Origin: Gemmataceae bacterium
Lineage (GTDB): Bacteria > Planctomycetota > Planctomycetia > Gemmatales > Gemmataceae
NCBI GenBank assembly: GCA_009692005.1
Contig: SHZZ01000024.1
Coordinates: 1 to 52,804 of the forward strand
Direction of reading: 5' to 3'
Length of the DNA: 52,804 nt
Shown here: piece after piece, positions 1 through 9,420 of the stretch
Numbering within the stretch: the first letter of the stretch is position 1
How the letters are laid out: each line of letters begins with the position of its first letter
The notes under the pieces: generated by a model
What the model was told of the DNA's origin: nothing
Databases searched by the model: none
The model's input: the letters and a program-made list of their open reading frames with translations, nothing else
Translations under genes and position numbers: made by a program

Positions 1-1
1 T

Positions 2-175
2 GGCATGTATTCGGTTGCCACCCGGGGGGTAAGCGAGGTCATGGGCTTGCCTTTTCTTCTTCCTCTGGCGGAGGGATTTGCCTGGCTGGCCTTGGCCTCG
101 CTGCTGGCCGCCTTTTTCACGATGGCGGTGTGGTTGATAAAACCCCCAGTTCCCGTGAAGGCAGAATATCACTAA
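2..175 (+). CDS. C-terminal end of a membrane protein (partial)
   Basis: The reading frame is open from the window edge to the TAA at 173-175. It encodes about 57 residues containing one long hydrophobic segment (roughly residues 15-50, rich in Leu, Ala and Phe) and a short polar tail ending KAEYH. This looks like the last transmembrane helix and cytoplasmic tail of a polytopic transporter, possibly an MFS permease, but too little is present to name the family. The 5' part lies outside the window. Confidence 0.6.
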   Translation, partial: GMYSVATRGVSEVMGLPFLLPLAEGFAWLALASLLAAFFTMAVWLIKPPVPVKAEYH

Positions 176-212
176 ACACAGACAATAATACTCTGTAAAC
201 TGTTGAAATTGG

Positions 213-566
213 TTAGCTGGCGTCTTCAAGCAACTTCTCAAGGCGTTGCAGAACTTGGGCAACGACTTCCTTTGCGACGATGCCAATGCGGGTCACTTTG
301 CGCGCCCGCCAGTCCAAGCTCTTCACTTGATCCGCCACGACCACACCGGTTACTGGCATTCCAGCAGGCAAGGGCACCTCGAACGGGTACCCCTTTACTT
401 GGCTGGTAATCGGGCAGAACAGGGCCAGGCCAACCCGACCGTTATAACTCGATGGCGACAAAACCAGAGCTGGCCGTCGCCCGGCTTGCTCATGGCCTGC
501 TTGGGGATCGAGAGTGATCCAAACCGCATCCCCTCGTTCGGGAATATAGGCGCCTTTGCGGCTCAC
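213..566 (-). CDS. mazF: MazF/PemK-type endoribonuclease toxin
   Basis: The 117-residue protein has the MazF/PemK fold signature: RGDAVWITLDPQAGHEQAGRRPALVLS near the N-terminus, then a central LALFCPIT and VVADQVKSLDWR. Family members are mRNA-cleaving toxins neutralised by a DNA-binding antitoxin. I chose the GTG at 564-566. It overlaps the antitoxin stop as GTGA and has a GGAGG Shine-Dalgarno 6 nt upstream, whereas a longer ATG start at 602 would lie inside the antitoxin gene. The GTGA overlap implies translational coupling. Family assignment is firm; RNA target and activity are unknown. Confidence 0.88.
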   Translation of the reverse strand: MSRKGAYIPERGDAVWITLDPQAGHEQAGRRPALVLSPSSYNGRVGLALFCPITSQVKGYPFEVPLPAGMPVTGVVVADQVKSLDWRARKVTRIGIVAKEVVAQVLQRLEKLLEDAS

Positions 567-805
567 CAAACCTCCTTGCCGATGGCAGGCCCCGTTTTCC
601 ACTCGCCTGGGATATTGTCATCCGTGATGCCGCGCAGCAATTCATCGAGTGTGATCGGTTGGGGAGCGACAGGATGAATGACGAGAGCACCCTGGACAAG
701 GGTTAGCTCGACCGCGGCGTTAGCGTGAAGACCGGCCTCTAAAGCGAAGGACTTTGGGATGCGTAAAGCCAGGCTATTGCCCCATTTCTGAACTCGAGTT
801 TTCAT
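563..805 (-). CDS. mazE: MazE-type (AbrB/SpoVT-like) antitoxin
   Basis: The 80-residue protein begins MKTRVQKWGNSLALRIPKSF, the swapped-hairpin AbrB/MazE DNA-binding motif. An acidic C-terminal half (LDELLRGITDDNIPGEW) fits the disordered toxin-binding tail of MazE. The start is the ATG at 803-805, behind a GGGAG-type ribosome site; an upstream in-frame start would add 13 residues without family similarity. The gene precedes mazF and overlaps it by 4 nt, the usual antitoxin-first order. By family precedent the MazE or MazEF complex would repress its own promoter, in the region upstream of 805. Confidence 0.88.
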   Translation of the reverse strand: MKTRVQKWGNSLALRIPKSFALEAGLHANAAVELTLVQGALVIHPVAPQPITLDELLRGITDDNIPGEWKTGPAIGKEVW

Positions 806-1088
806 CGCAGTCTCCCAGTGTCTACAATGAAGATACGCGAGCAAGTTCGAGGAGTCAACGGGGGTTCTGCATACGGCCTGGGTTTTTCAATGTTGAATGT
901 CAGGCATTAGAGTCGGGAAAGAGGGGAAATGTGGCGGCGGGTAATCATTTGTCGTTCGGATTGTTTTTCCTGGGATCGCAGCGCAAAGAGCGCGGCCAAT
1001 TAATTTGCCAGGCTGGAGCCTGGCGTTCCCGGGATGAGGCAAAAAAATGGACTGTCTCGTCGGCATGCGCCGCCCAGCCGCCCAGGGC
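806..1088. other. Intergenic region with a REP-like palindrome
   Basis: This 283-bp stretch lies between mazE and the DUF1338 gene. It holds the putative mazE promoter side (806-900), a REP-like dispersed palindromic element at 968-1033 and the 3' flank of the minus-strand DUF1338 gene. No supportable coding region was seen. Confidence 0.6.
968..1033 (-). repeat. Dispersed palindromic repeat, family A, copy 1
   Basis: The element holds two consecutive hairpins: GCAGCGCAAAGAGCGCGGC, and a perfect 8-bp stem GCCAGGCTGGAGCCTGGC at 1007-1024. They are flanked by TCCTGGGATCGC on one side and GCGTTCCCGGGA on the other. The reverse complement closely matches the copy at 52375-52442. It lies just downstream of the minus-strand DUF1338 gene, so it may double as mRNA 3'-end structure. 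Confidence 0.75.
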
Positions 1089-2036
1089 TTACTTCACCTT
1101 GGTCATGTCGAACAAGTTGGTGGCTTGCGGGCCGAGGAAACCCTCGTAGCGGACCAGTTTTCCACTGTCTTTGTCAATAAAAGGGTCGCGCTGGGCCAGC
1201 TCAAAATAGGCGTAGGTCCAGGGGATGGAAACGGTTTTGCCACCATCTTCCACCTCCACGGGAATGTTCACAGCTTCGGTTGCGGTCTGCCTCAACTTGG
1301 ATCCGGGCGCCCCTTCGATCTCCTTCTTCATGGGGACTCCAGCGCCAGCCATGGCGGCGGCGGTTTTTTCGATATCGTTCAGTCCTTCAACCCCATGAGA
1401 ATTGATCAGTGAAGTAAAGTGGTTCACCTGGTAACCATGAACCAACACCCAGGCGCCATACTGCGATTCCTTATTGAGATCGATGACATCCTTTTTTCTG
1501 GGAAGTTCCCAGGGCAGCTCGTGGATGAGCGCCACCGACTGCCGCAAGAGTTCCTCTCGGTCTGCGGTCGATTGATCGAGATGGGCCAGGCGGGCCAGGA
1601 AGCGCTCATCCGGGTTGGGGCGATGGGTTTTGATGGTGTCGTGGATGATGTCAATGGCCGGGAGGCTGAGTTCACAAGCGCGCAGTTCCGAGATGAAGAG
1701 CTTGGGAAACTTCGGATGAGGGTGCTGGAAATAAAGAGCGCTGAGGTGTTTGTCCTCGAACTGGTAGGAGTCGGCGGCGCGGTAGCCCAGGGCCTCGAAC
1801 AGACGGGACAGGGAACTTATGCCTGTCTGGGGATTTTGCGAGGCGAAGGTGCGAAAAGCGATGTGGTCGTTAAAAAAAGTGGCAGAGTGGTCGTGAACAA
1901 TTTTTTCGTAAGTGTTGACGAAAGAAACCCGGTTGCGGAAGCGTTCCCACAGGTGGTCGAAAAGGTCCAGGGTGAAGCGTTCCCGGGGGCTGTCGGTTAC
2001 AATGGCGGCGTGAGGGCCGTGAATGGCAACAGCCAT
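1089..2036 (-). CDS. DUF1338-family 2-oxoadipate dioxygenase/decarboxylase-like protein
   Basis: The 315-residue protein resembles the DUF1338 family (Pseudomonas putida HglS, E. coli YdcJ), Fe(II) enzymes that convert 2-oxoadipate and O2 to D-2-hydroxyglutarate and CO2 in lysine catabolism. The key pattern is visible: HIAFRT (His58, Arg62), then YQVNHFT (His206), then AYFEL (Glu279), matching the His-x3-Arg/His/Glu active site of HglS. It is well short of the roughly 450-residue HglS/YdcJ, so it belongs to a compact clade. The ATG at 2036 has AGGAGA 7 nt upstream. The gene diverges from the aminotransferase and ALDH7 genes, which supports a role in 2-aminoadipate/lysine breakdown. Substrate is inferred. 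Confidence 0.82.
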   Translation of the reverse strand: MAVAIHGPHAAIVTDSPRERFTLDLFDHLWERFRNRVSFVNTYEKIVHDHSATFFNDHIAFRTFASQNPQTGISSLSRLFEALGYRAADSYQFEDKHLSALYFQHPHPKFPKLFISELRACELSLPAIDIIHDTIKTHRPNPDERFLARLAHLDQSTADREELLRQSVALIHELPWELPRKKDVIDLNKESQYGAWVLVHGYQVNHFTSLINSHGVEGLNDIEKTAAAMAGAGVPMKKEIEGAPGSKLRQTATEAVNIPVEVEDGGKTVSIPWTYAYFELAQRDPFIDKDSGKLVRYEGFLGPQATNLFDMTKVK

Positions 2037-2202
2037 GGCTATCTCCTGTCTGGGTTTTCCTGGTGTTTCCGTGCTTATTATCCTGGTTGCGTTGGCAAGT
2101 TCTACTTAATTCTACGCCTGAGTATTGCACGGCGGGCTGGGTTGCAGGGTAAAATGAAGCGGGATCTCTTCGCGCTTCTATTCACTTTTCCAGGAGGCCG
2201 CC
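2037..2202. promoter_or_regulatory. Divergent intergenic region, putative shared promoter
   Basis: These 166 bp separate the divergent DUF1338 gene and the aminotransferase-ALDH7 pair. Both flanking genes have strong AGGAG(G) ribosome sites at the edges. The position would allow joint control of the three genes. I cannot assign a specific -35/-10 pair or operator by eye. Confidence 0.4.
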
Positions 2203-3543
2203 ATGGCGACTTGGGATAACCGTCCTGTTCCCGATATGCGCGTGCCTCCGCCCGGCCCCCTGGCCAGGAAAATGATCGAGGCCGACGAGAAATTCACCTC
2301 GCCTTCCTACACGCGCTTTTACCCCCTGGCGGTCAAGCGCGGCTTTGGCGCCGCCATCGAGGACATGGATGGCAACCTGTTTCTCGATTTCACCGCGGGC
2401 ATCGCTGTCTGCTCCACCGGGCATTGCCACCCGCGAGTGGTGTCGGCGATCCAGCGCCAGGCGGAACAGTTGCTGCACATGTCCGGAACCGATTTTTACT
2501 ATGGGCCGCAGAGCGCCCTGGCGCGGAAGCTGGCTTTGCTGGCGCCGGGCGATTCCCCCAAGCGGGTCTTCTTCACCAACTCCGGGGCGGAATCGGTCGA
2601 GGCCGCATTCAAACTGGCTCGCTACCACACGGGCCGCAAGCAGGTGATCAGTTTCTTCGGCGGTTTTCATGGCCGCACCATGGGCGCGCTGTCACTCACC
2701 GGCAGCAAGATGGTGCAACGGCGAGGATTCGAGCCCCTGGTGCCAGAAGTCACCCATGTGCCTTTCGGCGTTTGCTACCGTTGCCCGCTGAACAAAGTTT
2801 ACCCGGAATGCGGCATCGATTGCGTCACGCACATAGAGAAGCAGATCTTTCGGCAAACGGTTCCGCCGGACGAGGTGGCGGCGTTTATCATCGAGCCGAT
2901 CCAGGGTGAAGGGGGCTACATCGTGCCTCCGCCGGAGTACCATGGCCGCTTGAAAGAGCTGGCGAAGAAGCACGGCATTCTTTACATCGTCGATGAGGTG
3001 CAAAGCGGCATGGGGCGCACGGGGAAGATGTTCGCCATTGAACACTGGGGGGTGGAGCCGGATATTATTTGCCTGGCCAAAGGGATCGCTTCGGGGATGC
3101 CCCTGGGCGCCATGATCGCCCGAGAGGAGATCATGGATTGGCAGAAAGGAAGCCACGCCAGCACTTTTGGCGGTAATCCGGTGTCGTGCGCGGCGGCGCT
3201 GGAGACCATCGCCTTGTTGGAAGAGGGGCTGATGGAAAACGCGGCGCGCACGGGTGAATTTTTGCTAACGGCGCTGCGCCAGATGGCCGAGCGGATTCCT
3301 TTGATCGGCGATGTGCGGGGAATTGGGTTGATGGTGGCCATCGATTTGGTGAAGGATCGGCAGACCCGCGAGCCGGACGCCATTCGCCGGGATGCCATCA
3401 TTCAAGGGTGTTTTCAAAAAGGCCTGCTGCTCCTGGGATGCGGGCAAAGCGCCATAAGGTTTTGCCCGCCGTTGATGGTGGGAAAAGAGGAAGTGTCGAC
3501 GGCGCTGGAGATATTGCAGGAGGAAATGGCGCGGGTTGCCTGA
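2203..3543 (+). CDS. Class III PLP-dependent aminotransferase (lysine/2-aminoadipate pathway candidate)
   Basis: The 446-residue protein has the class III (ornithine/GABA-type) layout: FTNSGAESVEAA (126-136), GGFHGRTMGALS (153-164), EPIQGEGGY (231-239), VDEVQSGMGRTG with Asp264 for the PLP pyridine nitrogen, and LAKGIASGMPLGAMI with Schiff-base Lys293. A four-Cys segment, CYRCPLNKVYPECGIDC (191-207), is an insertion seen in some class III subgroups and might bind a metal. The ATG follows AGGAGG by 6 nt. It is 25 nt upstream of an ALDH7 gene and divergent from a 2-oxoadipate dioxygenase-like gene, so lysine 6-aminotransferase or 2-aminoadipate aminotransferase are the best guesses. Acetylornithine or 4-aminobutyrate substrates remain possible. 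Confidence 0.85.
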   Translation: MATWDNRPVPDMRVPPPGPLARKMIEADEKFTSPSYTRFYPLAVKRGFGAAIEDMDGNLFLDFTAGIAVCSTGHCHPRVVSAIQRQAEQLLHMSGTDFYYGPQSALARKLALLAPGDSPKRVFFTNSGAESVEAAFKLARYHTGRKQVISFFGGFHGRTMGALSLTGSKMVQRRGFEPLVPEVTHVPFGVCYRCPLNKVYPECGIDCVTHIEKQIFRQTVPPDEVAAFIIEPIQGEGGYIVPPPEYHGRLKELAKKHGILYIVDEVQSGMGRTGKMFAIEHWGVEPDIICLAKGIASGMPLGAMIAREEIMDWQKGSHASTFGGNPVSCAAALETIALLEEGLMENAARTGEFLLTALRQMAERIPLIGDVRGIGLMVAIDLVKDRQTREPDAIRRDAIIQGCFQKGLLLLGCGQSAIRFCPPLMVGKEEVSTALEILQEEMARVA

Positions 3544-3568
3544 GGAATACTTTGCGGGGAAAGAAAAC

Positions 3569-5083
3569 ATGGTGAACGAATTGCTGGCGCGCCTGGGGTT
3601 GGCTGCAGAAAATTCCGGGGTGTTCACCCGGAGGTGGGTGGAAAACCCGGGCGGCGAGTGGCTGGAGTCGATCAATCCCTCGGATGGAAAAGTCTTGGGG
3701 CGTGTGCGAGCCGGTTCGCGGAGGGATTACGAGGAGTGTGTCGCCGCTGGTCAGGAGGCTTTTCAAAACTTGAGCCGTCGGCCGGCGCCGGCTCGGGGGG
3801 AGTTAATCCGCGAGTTCGGCAACGCCCTGCGCGAACGCAAGCACGATCTCGGCCTGCTCATCACTTTGGAAACCGGAAAGATCTTGTCGGAAGGCCTGGG
3901 CGAAGTGCAGGAAATGATCGACATGTGCGATTTCGCCACCGGGCTGTCCCGCCAGCTTTACGGTCTCACCCTGGCGAGTGAGCGGCCAGAGCACCGCATG
4001 ATGGAACAATGGCACCCGCTGGGGAAAGTGGGAATCATTACGGCGTTCAATTTCCCGGCCGCTGTGTGGGCCTGGAACGCGGTGGTGGCAGGCGTGTGTG
4101 GCAACGCCTCGCTGTGGAAACCTTCACCCAGGACGCCTCTCACAGCGGTGGCGGTTCTGAAAATTCTTCAACCCCTTCTGCTTCGCCATGAGGCGTTGGG
4201 CGCGGCGACGCTGTTTGTCGGGGGCAATGACCCGGCTCTGTGGATGGCCGAGGACGAAAGGCTGGCGCTGGTTTCCGCCACCGGGAGTTGCGCCATGGGG
4301 CGGGAGATCGCGCCTCGGGTGGCCGCTCGCCTGGGGAAAGTTTTATTGGAACTGGGTGGGAACAACGCCCTGGTGGTGGCGCCCTCGGCCAATGTTGAAC
4401 TGGCTTTGCGGGCAGTCCTTTTTGGGGCGTACGGCACGGCCGGCCAGCGCTGCACCACCACGCGCAGGTTGTTCCTACATCAGGATATTGCCCATCCCTT
4501 TCTTGATAAATTAATGAAGGCGTGCGGGAGCATTCGAATCGGCAACCCGTGGGAGGAGGGCGTTCTGCTTGGACCGATGATCTCCGCGGCGGCGGTGGAT
4601 AAGGCTCTGGAGGCGGTTACCCAGGCACGCAGAGAGGGAGGCGAGCTTCTTTGTGGAGGGAAAAAAATCGACCGCCCGGGTTTCTTCATGGAACCAACCC
4701 TTATTGTTGCCAGCCAGGCCATGCCCATAGTCCGCCAGGAGACTTTCGCCCCCATTCTCTACGCGATTCCTTATGCCAAACTTGAAGACGCGATCGAGTG
4801 GAACAACTCGGTGGAACAGGGGCTGGCCTCGGCTATTTTCACCAACCATTTATTGGAAGCGGAGAAGTTTCTTTCCTCCACAGGTAGCGATTGCGGCATC
4901 GTCAATGTGAACATCGGCACCTCGGGGGCGGAGATTGGCGGCGCCTTTGGCGGCGAAAAGGCCACCGGCGGTGGTAGGGAAGCAGGCAGCGATGCCTGGA
5001 AGGCTTACATGCGCAGGCAAACTTGCACGGTGAATTACGGCAATGTCCTGCCCCTGGCCCAGGGGGTGAGGTTTGATGTGTAG
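3569..5083 (+). CDS. ALDH7/antiquitin-type aldehyde dehydrogenase (2-aminoadipate semialdehyde dehydrogenase)
   Basis: The 504-residue protein is a close antiquitin (ALDH7) relative. It has GEVQEMIDMCDFATGLSRQL (111-130), ASERPEHRMMEQWHPLG (136-152), GIITAFNFPAAVWAWN with Asn161, catalytic base Glu261 in LELGGNN, nucleophile Cys295 in GTAGQRCTTTRR, and the diagnostic C-terminal SGAEIGGAFGGEKATGGGRE. ALDH7 enzymes oxidise 2-aminoadipate 6-semialdehyde to 2-aminoadipate with NAD(P)+. I use the ATG at 3569; an upstream TTG would overlap the aminotransferase. The short intergenic gap implies one mRNA with the aminotransferase. Confidence 0.9.
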   Translation: MVNELLARLGLAAENSGVFTRRWVENPGGEWLESINPSDGKVLGRVRAGSRRDYEECVAAGQEAFQNLSRRPAPARGELIREFGNALRERKHDLGLLITLETGKILSEGLGEVQEMIDMCDFATGLSRQLYGLTLASERPEHRMMEQWHPLGKVGIITAFNFPAAVWAWNAVVAGVCGNASLWKPSPRTPLTAVAVLKILQPLLLRHEALGAATLFVGGNDPALWMAEDERLALVSATGSCAMGREIAPRVAARLGKVLLELGGNNALVVAPSANVELALRAVLFGAYGTAGQRCTTTRRLFLHQDIAHPFLDKLMKACGSIRIGNPWEEGVLLGPMISAAAVDKALEAVTQARREGGELLCGGKKIDRPGFFMEPTLIVASQAMPIVRQETFAPILYAIPYAKLEDAIEWNNSVEQGLASAIFTNHLLEAEKFLSSTGSDCGIVNVNIGTSGAEIGGAFGGEKATGGGREAGSDAWKAYMRRQTCTVNYGNVLPLAQGVRFDV

Positions 5084-5185
5084 GTGAACTCTGGGCTTGA
5101 TGATTCTTTTCCCATTTCCATTTTGCATTCGCTTGTCCCCATGGGTACTCTGCTTTGATTATTAAATCCTTCTCGGGGGCCAGGC

Positions 5186-6607
<1,422 letters not shown>

Positions 6608-6623
6608 CTGGCGCACTGTCCGA

Positions 6624-6745
6624 GGCCCCAAGGGGCCAAGCACCCTCTGGGGTGCAAGCGTGAGCAACGAGTTCTTTCTTTGGACCCCTCTCCCTCAATC
6701 CCTCTCCCCCACTGCTTCGCAGCGTGGAGAGGGAGAAAAAGATGG
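6624..6745 (+). repeat. Dispersed repeat, family B, copy 1
   Basis: This intergenic element starts with the palindrome GGCCCCAAGGGGCC (6624-6637) and a second hairpin CACCCTCTGGGGTG (6641-6654). It then carries TGCAAGCGTGAGCAACGAG and a segment rich in CCCTCTCCC/GGAGAGGGAG that can fold back on itself. Very similar text recurs at 16497-16740. It lies between the convergent sulfatase and SGNH hydrolase genes, so it may help end transcription from both sides. Confidence 0.7.
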
Positions 6746-6764
6746 GCCCGTTGAACCAAAACGC

Positions 6765-7391
6765 CTACCCCAACATCGCGCGGATTTTCTCCGCAAGGGC
6801 CCTCCCCAGCGCTTGCTGGCCCGCCTCATCAAGATGGATGCCATCCACGGGGCTGGTCTGGCAAACCTTGCTGGCATCGAAAAAACCGCACGCATGCGCC
6901 TGGGCCACAGCCGCAAAATGCCGGGCCAGGCCTTGCGCCTTTTCTTCCGCCCCCGCGAACAGATCGACTTTGTCCGACAGCAGCCCAATTGTTGCTGGGC
7001 TGACCACAAGAACCAAAGGCGGCTTTCCCCCCGGCCCAGAGCTGGAAGCTTTCGCTAGCCCAACTAGCATGGCCATGCCTTCCGAAATGTCAAATGCCGA
7101 CAGGTTGAAGCGGTGTTTGCAATCGTTGGTTCCCAGCATGAGTACGACGAGATCAAGCGGGGCGTGGGAAGTCAGGCAGGGGCCGAAATAGGGTAAGCCA
7201 TTTCGACCGGGGCGGGTGGGATCCTCCATCACGGTAGTCCGCCCATTGAGCCCCTCTTCAATGAAGTGGAAATCTGTCCCGAGGATATTTCCCGCCACGC
7301 CTGGCCAGCGCTTCTTTAAAGGATGCCTCTGGCCCGTGCCGGGAATGTAACCCCAGGTGTTGGAATCGCCGAAGCAGAGAATGGTTTTCAT
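6765..7391 (-). CDS. SGNH/GDSL-family hydrolase (arylesterase/lipase-like)
   Basis: The 208-residue protein has all four SGNH blocks: GDSNTWG with nucleophile Ser10 (block I), GLNGRT with Gly48 (block II), LGTND with Asn89 (block III) and the C-terminal DGIHLD with Asp and His (block V). No signal peptide is evident, so it is probably cytoplasmic. The family includes thioesterase I, acyl-CoA or aryl esterases and carbohydrate deacetylases; the substrate cannot be read from sequence. The start is the ATG at 7391 with GAGG upstream; an in-frame TTG two codons earlier is less likely. It is convergent with the sulfatase. Confidence 0.88.
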   Translation of the reverse strand: MKTILCFGDSNTWGYIPGTGQRHPLKKRWPGVAGNILGTDFHFIEEGLNGRTTVMEDPTRPGRNGLPYFGPCLTSHAPLDLVVLMLGTNDCKHRFNLSAFDISEGMAMLVGLAKASSSGPGGKPPLVLVVSPATIGLLSDKVDLFAGAEEKAQGLARHFAAVAQAHACGFFDASKVCQTSPVDGIHLDEAGQQALGRALAEKIRAMLG

Positions 7392-7543
7392 AAGCAACCT
7401 CGCCAGTTCTGTTCCATGATATTGGAAGGCAGAACCCTGGTGGAAAGCAAGGAATGATTGGAAAGCAGCAAACCCTGGCGCCTTTCCCTCGTGGCGCCGT
7501 CATGGTATCTTTCTTTCAAGATCCGCAGGGAAAGGAGATGCCA

Positions 7544-8653
7544 ATGAGGGGCTTCAATCGCCGAGAATTTCTTGCCGCCGCCATGGCAATGCAAGTGACC
7601 AGCTTGGCCGGCGCCGTGCCGCTTGCCGATGGTGATTACCTCTTCGTCGTCTCACCCGGGATTCGCGACTATGTGGAATTCGGCGGGGCGGGGGTGTTGG
7701 TCTTCAACCGCAACGACCATTCCTTCGTCAAGCGGATCGAAACCGCGGCCAGCAAGCAGCCGCTGGCCAAGCCGGCCAACATCAAAGGGGTTTGCGCTCA
7801 CGCCGGTTCGGCAAAACTGTGGTTCACCACCCCCAAGAAACTTTTCGCCCTGGATCTCAACTCGTTTGAAACGCTGTGGGAAAAGGAACTTGTCAACGGC
7901 TGCGACCGCATGTCGGTCACGCCCGATGGCCGTTTTCTCTATGTGCCCTCTTTCGAGAAAGATACCTGGAATGTGGTGCGTGGCGAAGATGGCAGCGTCG
8001 CCGCGGAAATCGCGACCAAGAGCGGCGCGCACAACACCGTCTGCGGCCTCGATGGCAAGTTCATGTACCTGGCCGGGCTGCGTTCCCCATACCTTTCCGT
8101 GGCCGACACCGCCAGCCACAAGGTGGTCAAGCGGGTCGGACCATTTTCCGCCTCCATCCGGCCGTTCACGGTCAACGGCAAGCAGACGCGCTGTTATGTC
8201 AATGTGAATGAACTGCTGGGATTCGAGGTCGGCGACATAGAAACCGGCAAGAAGATTGCCGAGGTGAAGGTTGAAGGGTTTAAAAAAGGCCCGGTGAAGC
8301 GCCATGGCTGCCCATCGCACGGCATCGGCCTCACTCCTGATGAAAAGGAAATCTGGCTGACCGACGGGCACAACACCCACATGCATGTATTCGACATCAC
8401 GGGTGAAAAGGCTCGTCAGACCCATTCGCTTCCCTTGCGGGAACAGCCGGGCTGGGTCACCTTCAGCCTGGATGGCAAGCTGGCCTACCCCTCTACGGGG
8501 GAAGTGTTCGATGTGGCGACGAAGAAGAAAGTGGCGGCGTTAAAGGATGAAATGGGGCGCGAGGTGCACAGCGAAAAAATGATCCAGGTCGTTTACTCAA
8601 ACGGTAAACCGGTGCGCACGGGAGATCAGTTTGGCCTGGGCCGGAAGATTTAA
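7544..8653 (+). CDS. Tat-exported beta-propeller (YVTN/WD40-like) protein
   Basis: The 369-residue protein begins with a twin-arginine-type signal (NRREFLAAAMA), followed by repeated blades with motifs such as VTPDGRFLYV, GLDGKFMYLAG, LTPDEKEIWLTDG and FSLDGKLAYPS. These are typical of YVTN-type beta-propellers. It probably folds in the periplasm as a binding or sensing propeller; no catalytic residues stand out. The ATG at 7544 lies 7 nt after AAGGAG; the ATG two codons upstream is closer to that site. The next gene follows after 13 nt, so they probably form an operon. Confidence 0.75.
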   Translation: MRGFNRREFLAAAMAMQVTSLAGAVPLADGDYLFVVSPGIRDYVEFGGAGVLVFNRNDHSFVKRIETAASKQPLAKPANIKGVCAHAGSAKLWFTTPKKLFALDLNSFETLWEKELVNGCDRMSVTPDGRFLYVPSFEKDTWNVVRGEDGSVAAEIATKSGAHNTVCGLDGKFMYLAGLRSPYLSVADTASHKVVKRVGPFSASIRPFTVNGKQTRCYVNVNELLGFEVGDIETGKKIAEVKVEGFKKGPVKRHGCPSHGIGLTPDEKEIWLTDGHNTHMHVFDITGEKARQTHSLPLREQPGWVTFSLDGKLAYPSTGEVFDVATKKKVAALKDEMGREVHSEKMIQVVYSNGKPVRTGDQFGLGRKI

Positions 8654-8666
8654 TAAGGAGCCAATC

Positions 8667-9359
8667 ATGCGAGCGCTTGTGTTTTTACTTTGCCTCACTT
8701 GCCTGACGGCCGCCCTGGGCGGTCGAGACCCACGGGAGGCCAATGACTTTCAAAACCTTTTCTCCCTGGAGGGGAAACCGAAAGGCTGGGTGGTGACCGA
8801 GTGGAACAAGCTGGAAACCCCGGCGGCGAAGGGGACATCGTGGGAAGTGAAGCAGGGGATCCTGCGGCCTTCTAGCAAGCGAGGCACCTGGCTTGTCAGC
8901 GAGAAAGAATACGCCGACTTCATTCTCGAGTTGGAAGTCAAACTGGAAGCGCTGGGCAACAGCGGCGTGGCCTTGCGCGCCCCCATGAAGGGCGACCCCG
9001 CTTTTGATGGGTTGGAATTTCAGATCGCCGACTTCCGTTACAACACCAAGGCCAAGGATTCGGAACTGACAGGCGGCCTTTATCGCGCCATTGCCCCTTC
9101 AAAACAAGTTTACAAACCCGAAGAGTGGAATCTGGTCCGCATTGATCTTCGGGGAAGCAAGATGAAGGCGTGGTTGAACGGGGAATTCATTCAAGATATC
9201 GACCTTTCCACCTTTGATAAAAAGGTGAAACGCCACGATGGCGCCGATGCCCCGCCGATCAAGGACCGGCCGAAGAAAGGGCACATCGGCTTCCAGCACC
9301 TCAGCCGCGATAGTTCCCCCGTGCTCTACCGCAATGTCCGGATCCGAGAGCTGCCTTAG
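8667..9359 (+). CDS. Secreted DUF1080 (3-keto-disaccharide hydrolase-like) protein
   Basis: The 230-residue protein has an N-terminal signal peptide (about residues 1-18) and a concanavalin-like fold with the DUF1080 pattern: FQNLFSLEGKPKGWVV, WEVKQGILRPS, FILELEVKLEALGNSGVALRAP and LEFQIAD, ending in a jelly-roll strand LYRNVRIRELP. DUF1080 members have been linked to hydrolysis of 3-keto-glycosides, but many have no tested activity. TAAGGAG precedes the ATG at 8667. The start just after the propeller gene suggests a shared role in periplasmic carbohydrate handling. Confidence 0.85.
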   Translation: MRALVFLLCLTCLTAALGGRDPREANDFQNLFSLEGKPKGWVVTEWNKLETPAAKGTSWEVKQGILRPSSKRGTWLVSEKEYADFILELEVKLEALGNSGVALRAPMKGDPAFDGLEFQIADFRYNTKAKDSELTGGLYRAIAPSKQVYKPEEWNLVRIDLRGSKMKAWLNGEFIQDIDLSTFDKKVKRHDGADAPPIKDRPKKGHIGFQHLSRDSSPVLYRNVRIRELP

Positions 9360-9420
9360 CCTTTTAAACTCAAGCGTTGGTTCCAGAGTGGTTTTTTGGC
9401 GGGTGCGGTCGGCCGCGCCC

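Noticed and set aside
1419-2219. Plus-strand frame of about 266 codons opposite the DUF1338 gene
   Set aside because: It overlaps a clear enzyme gene throughout and extends into the next ribosome site; no motif is recognised.
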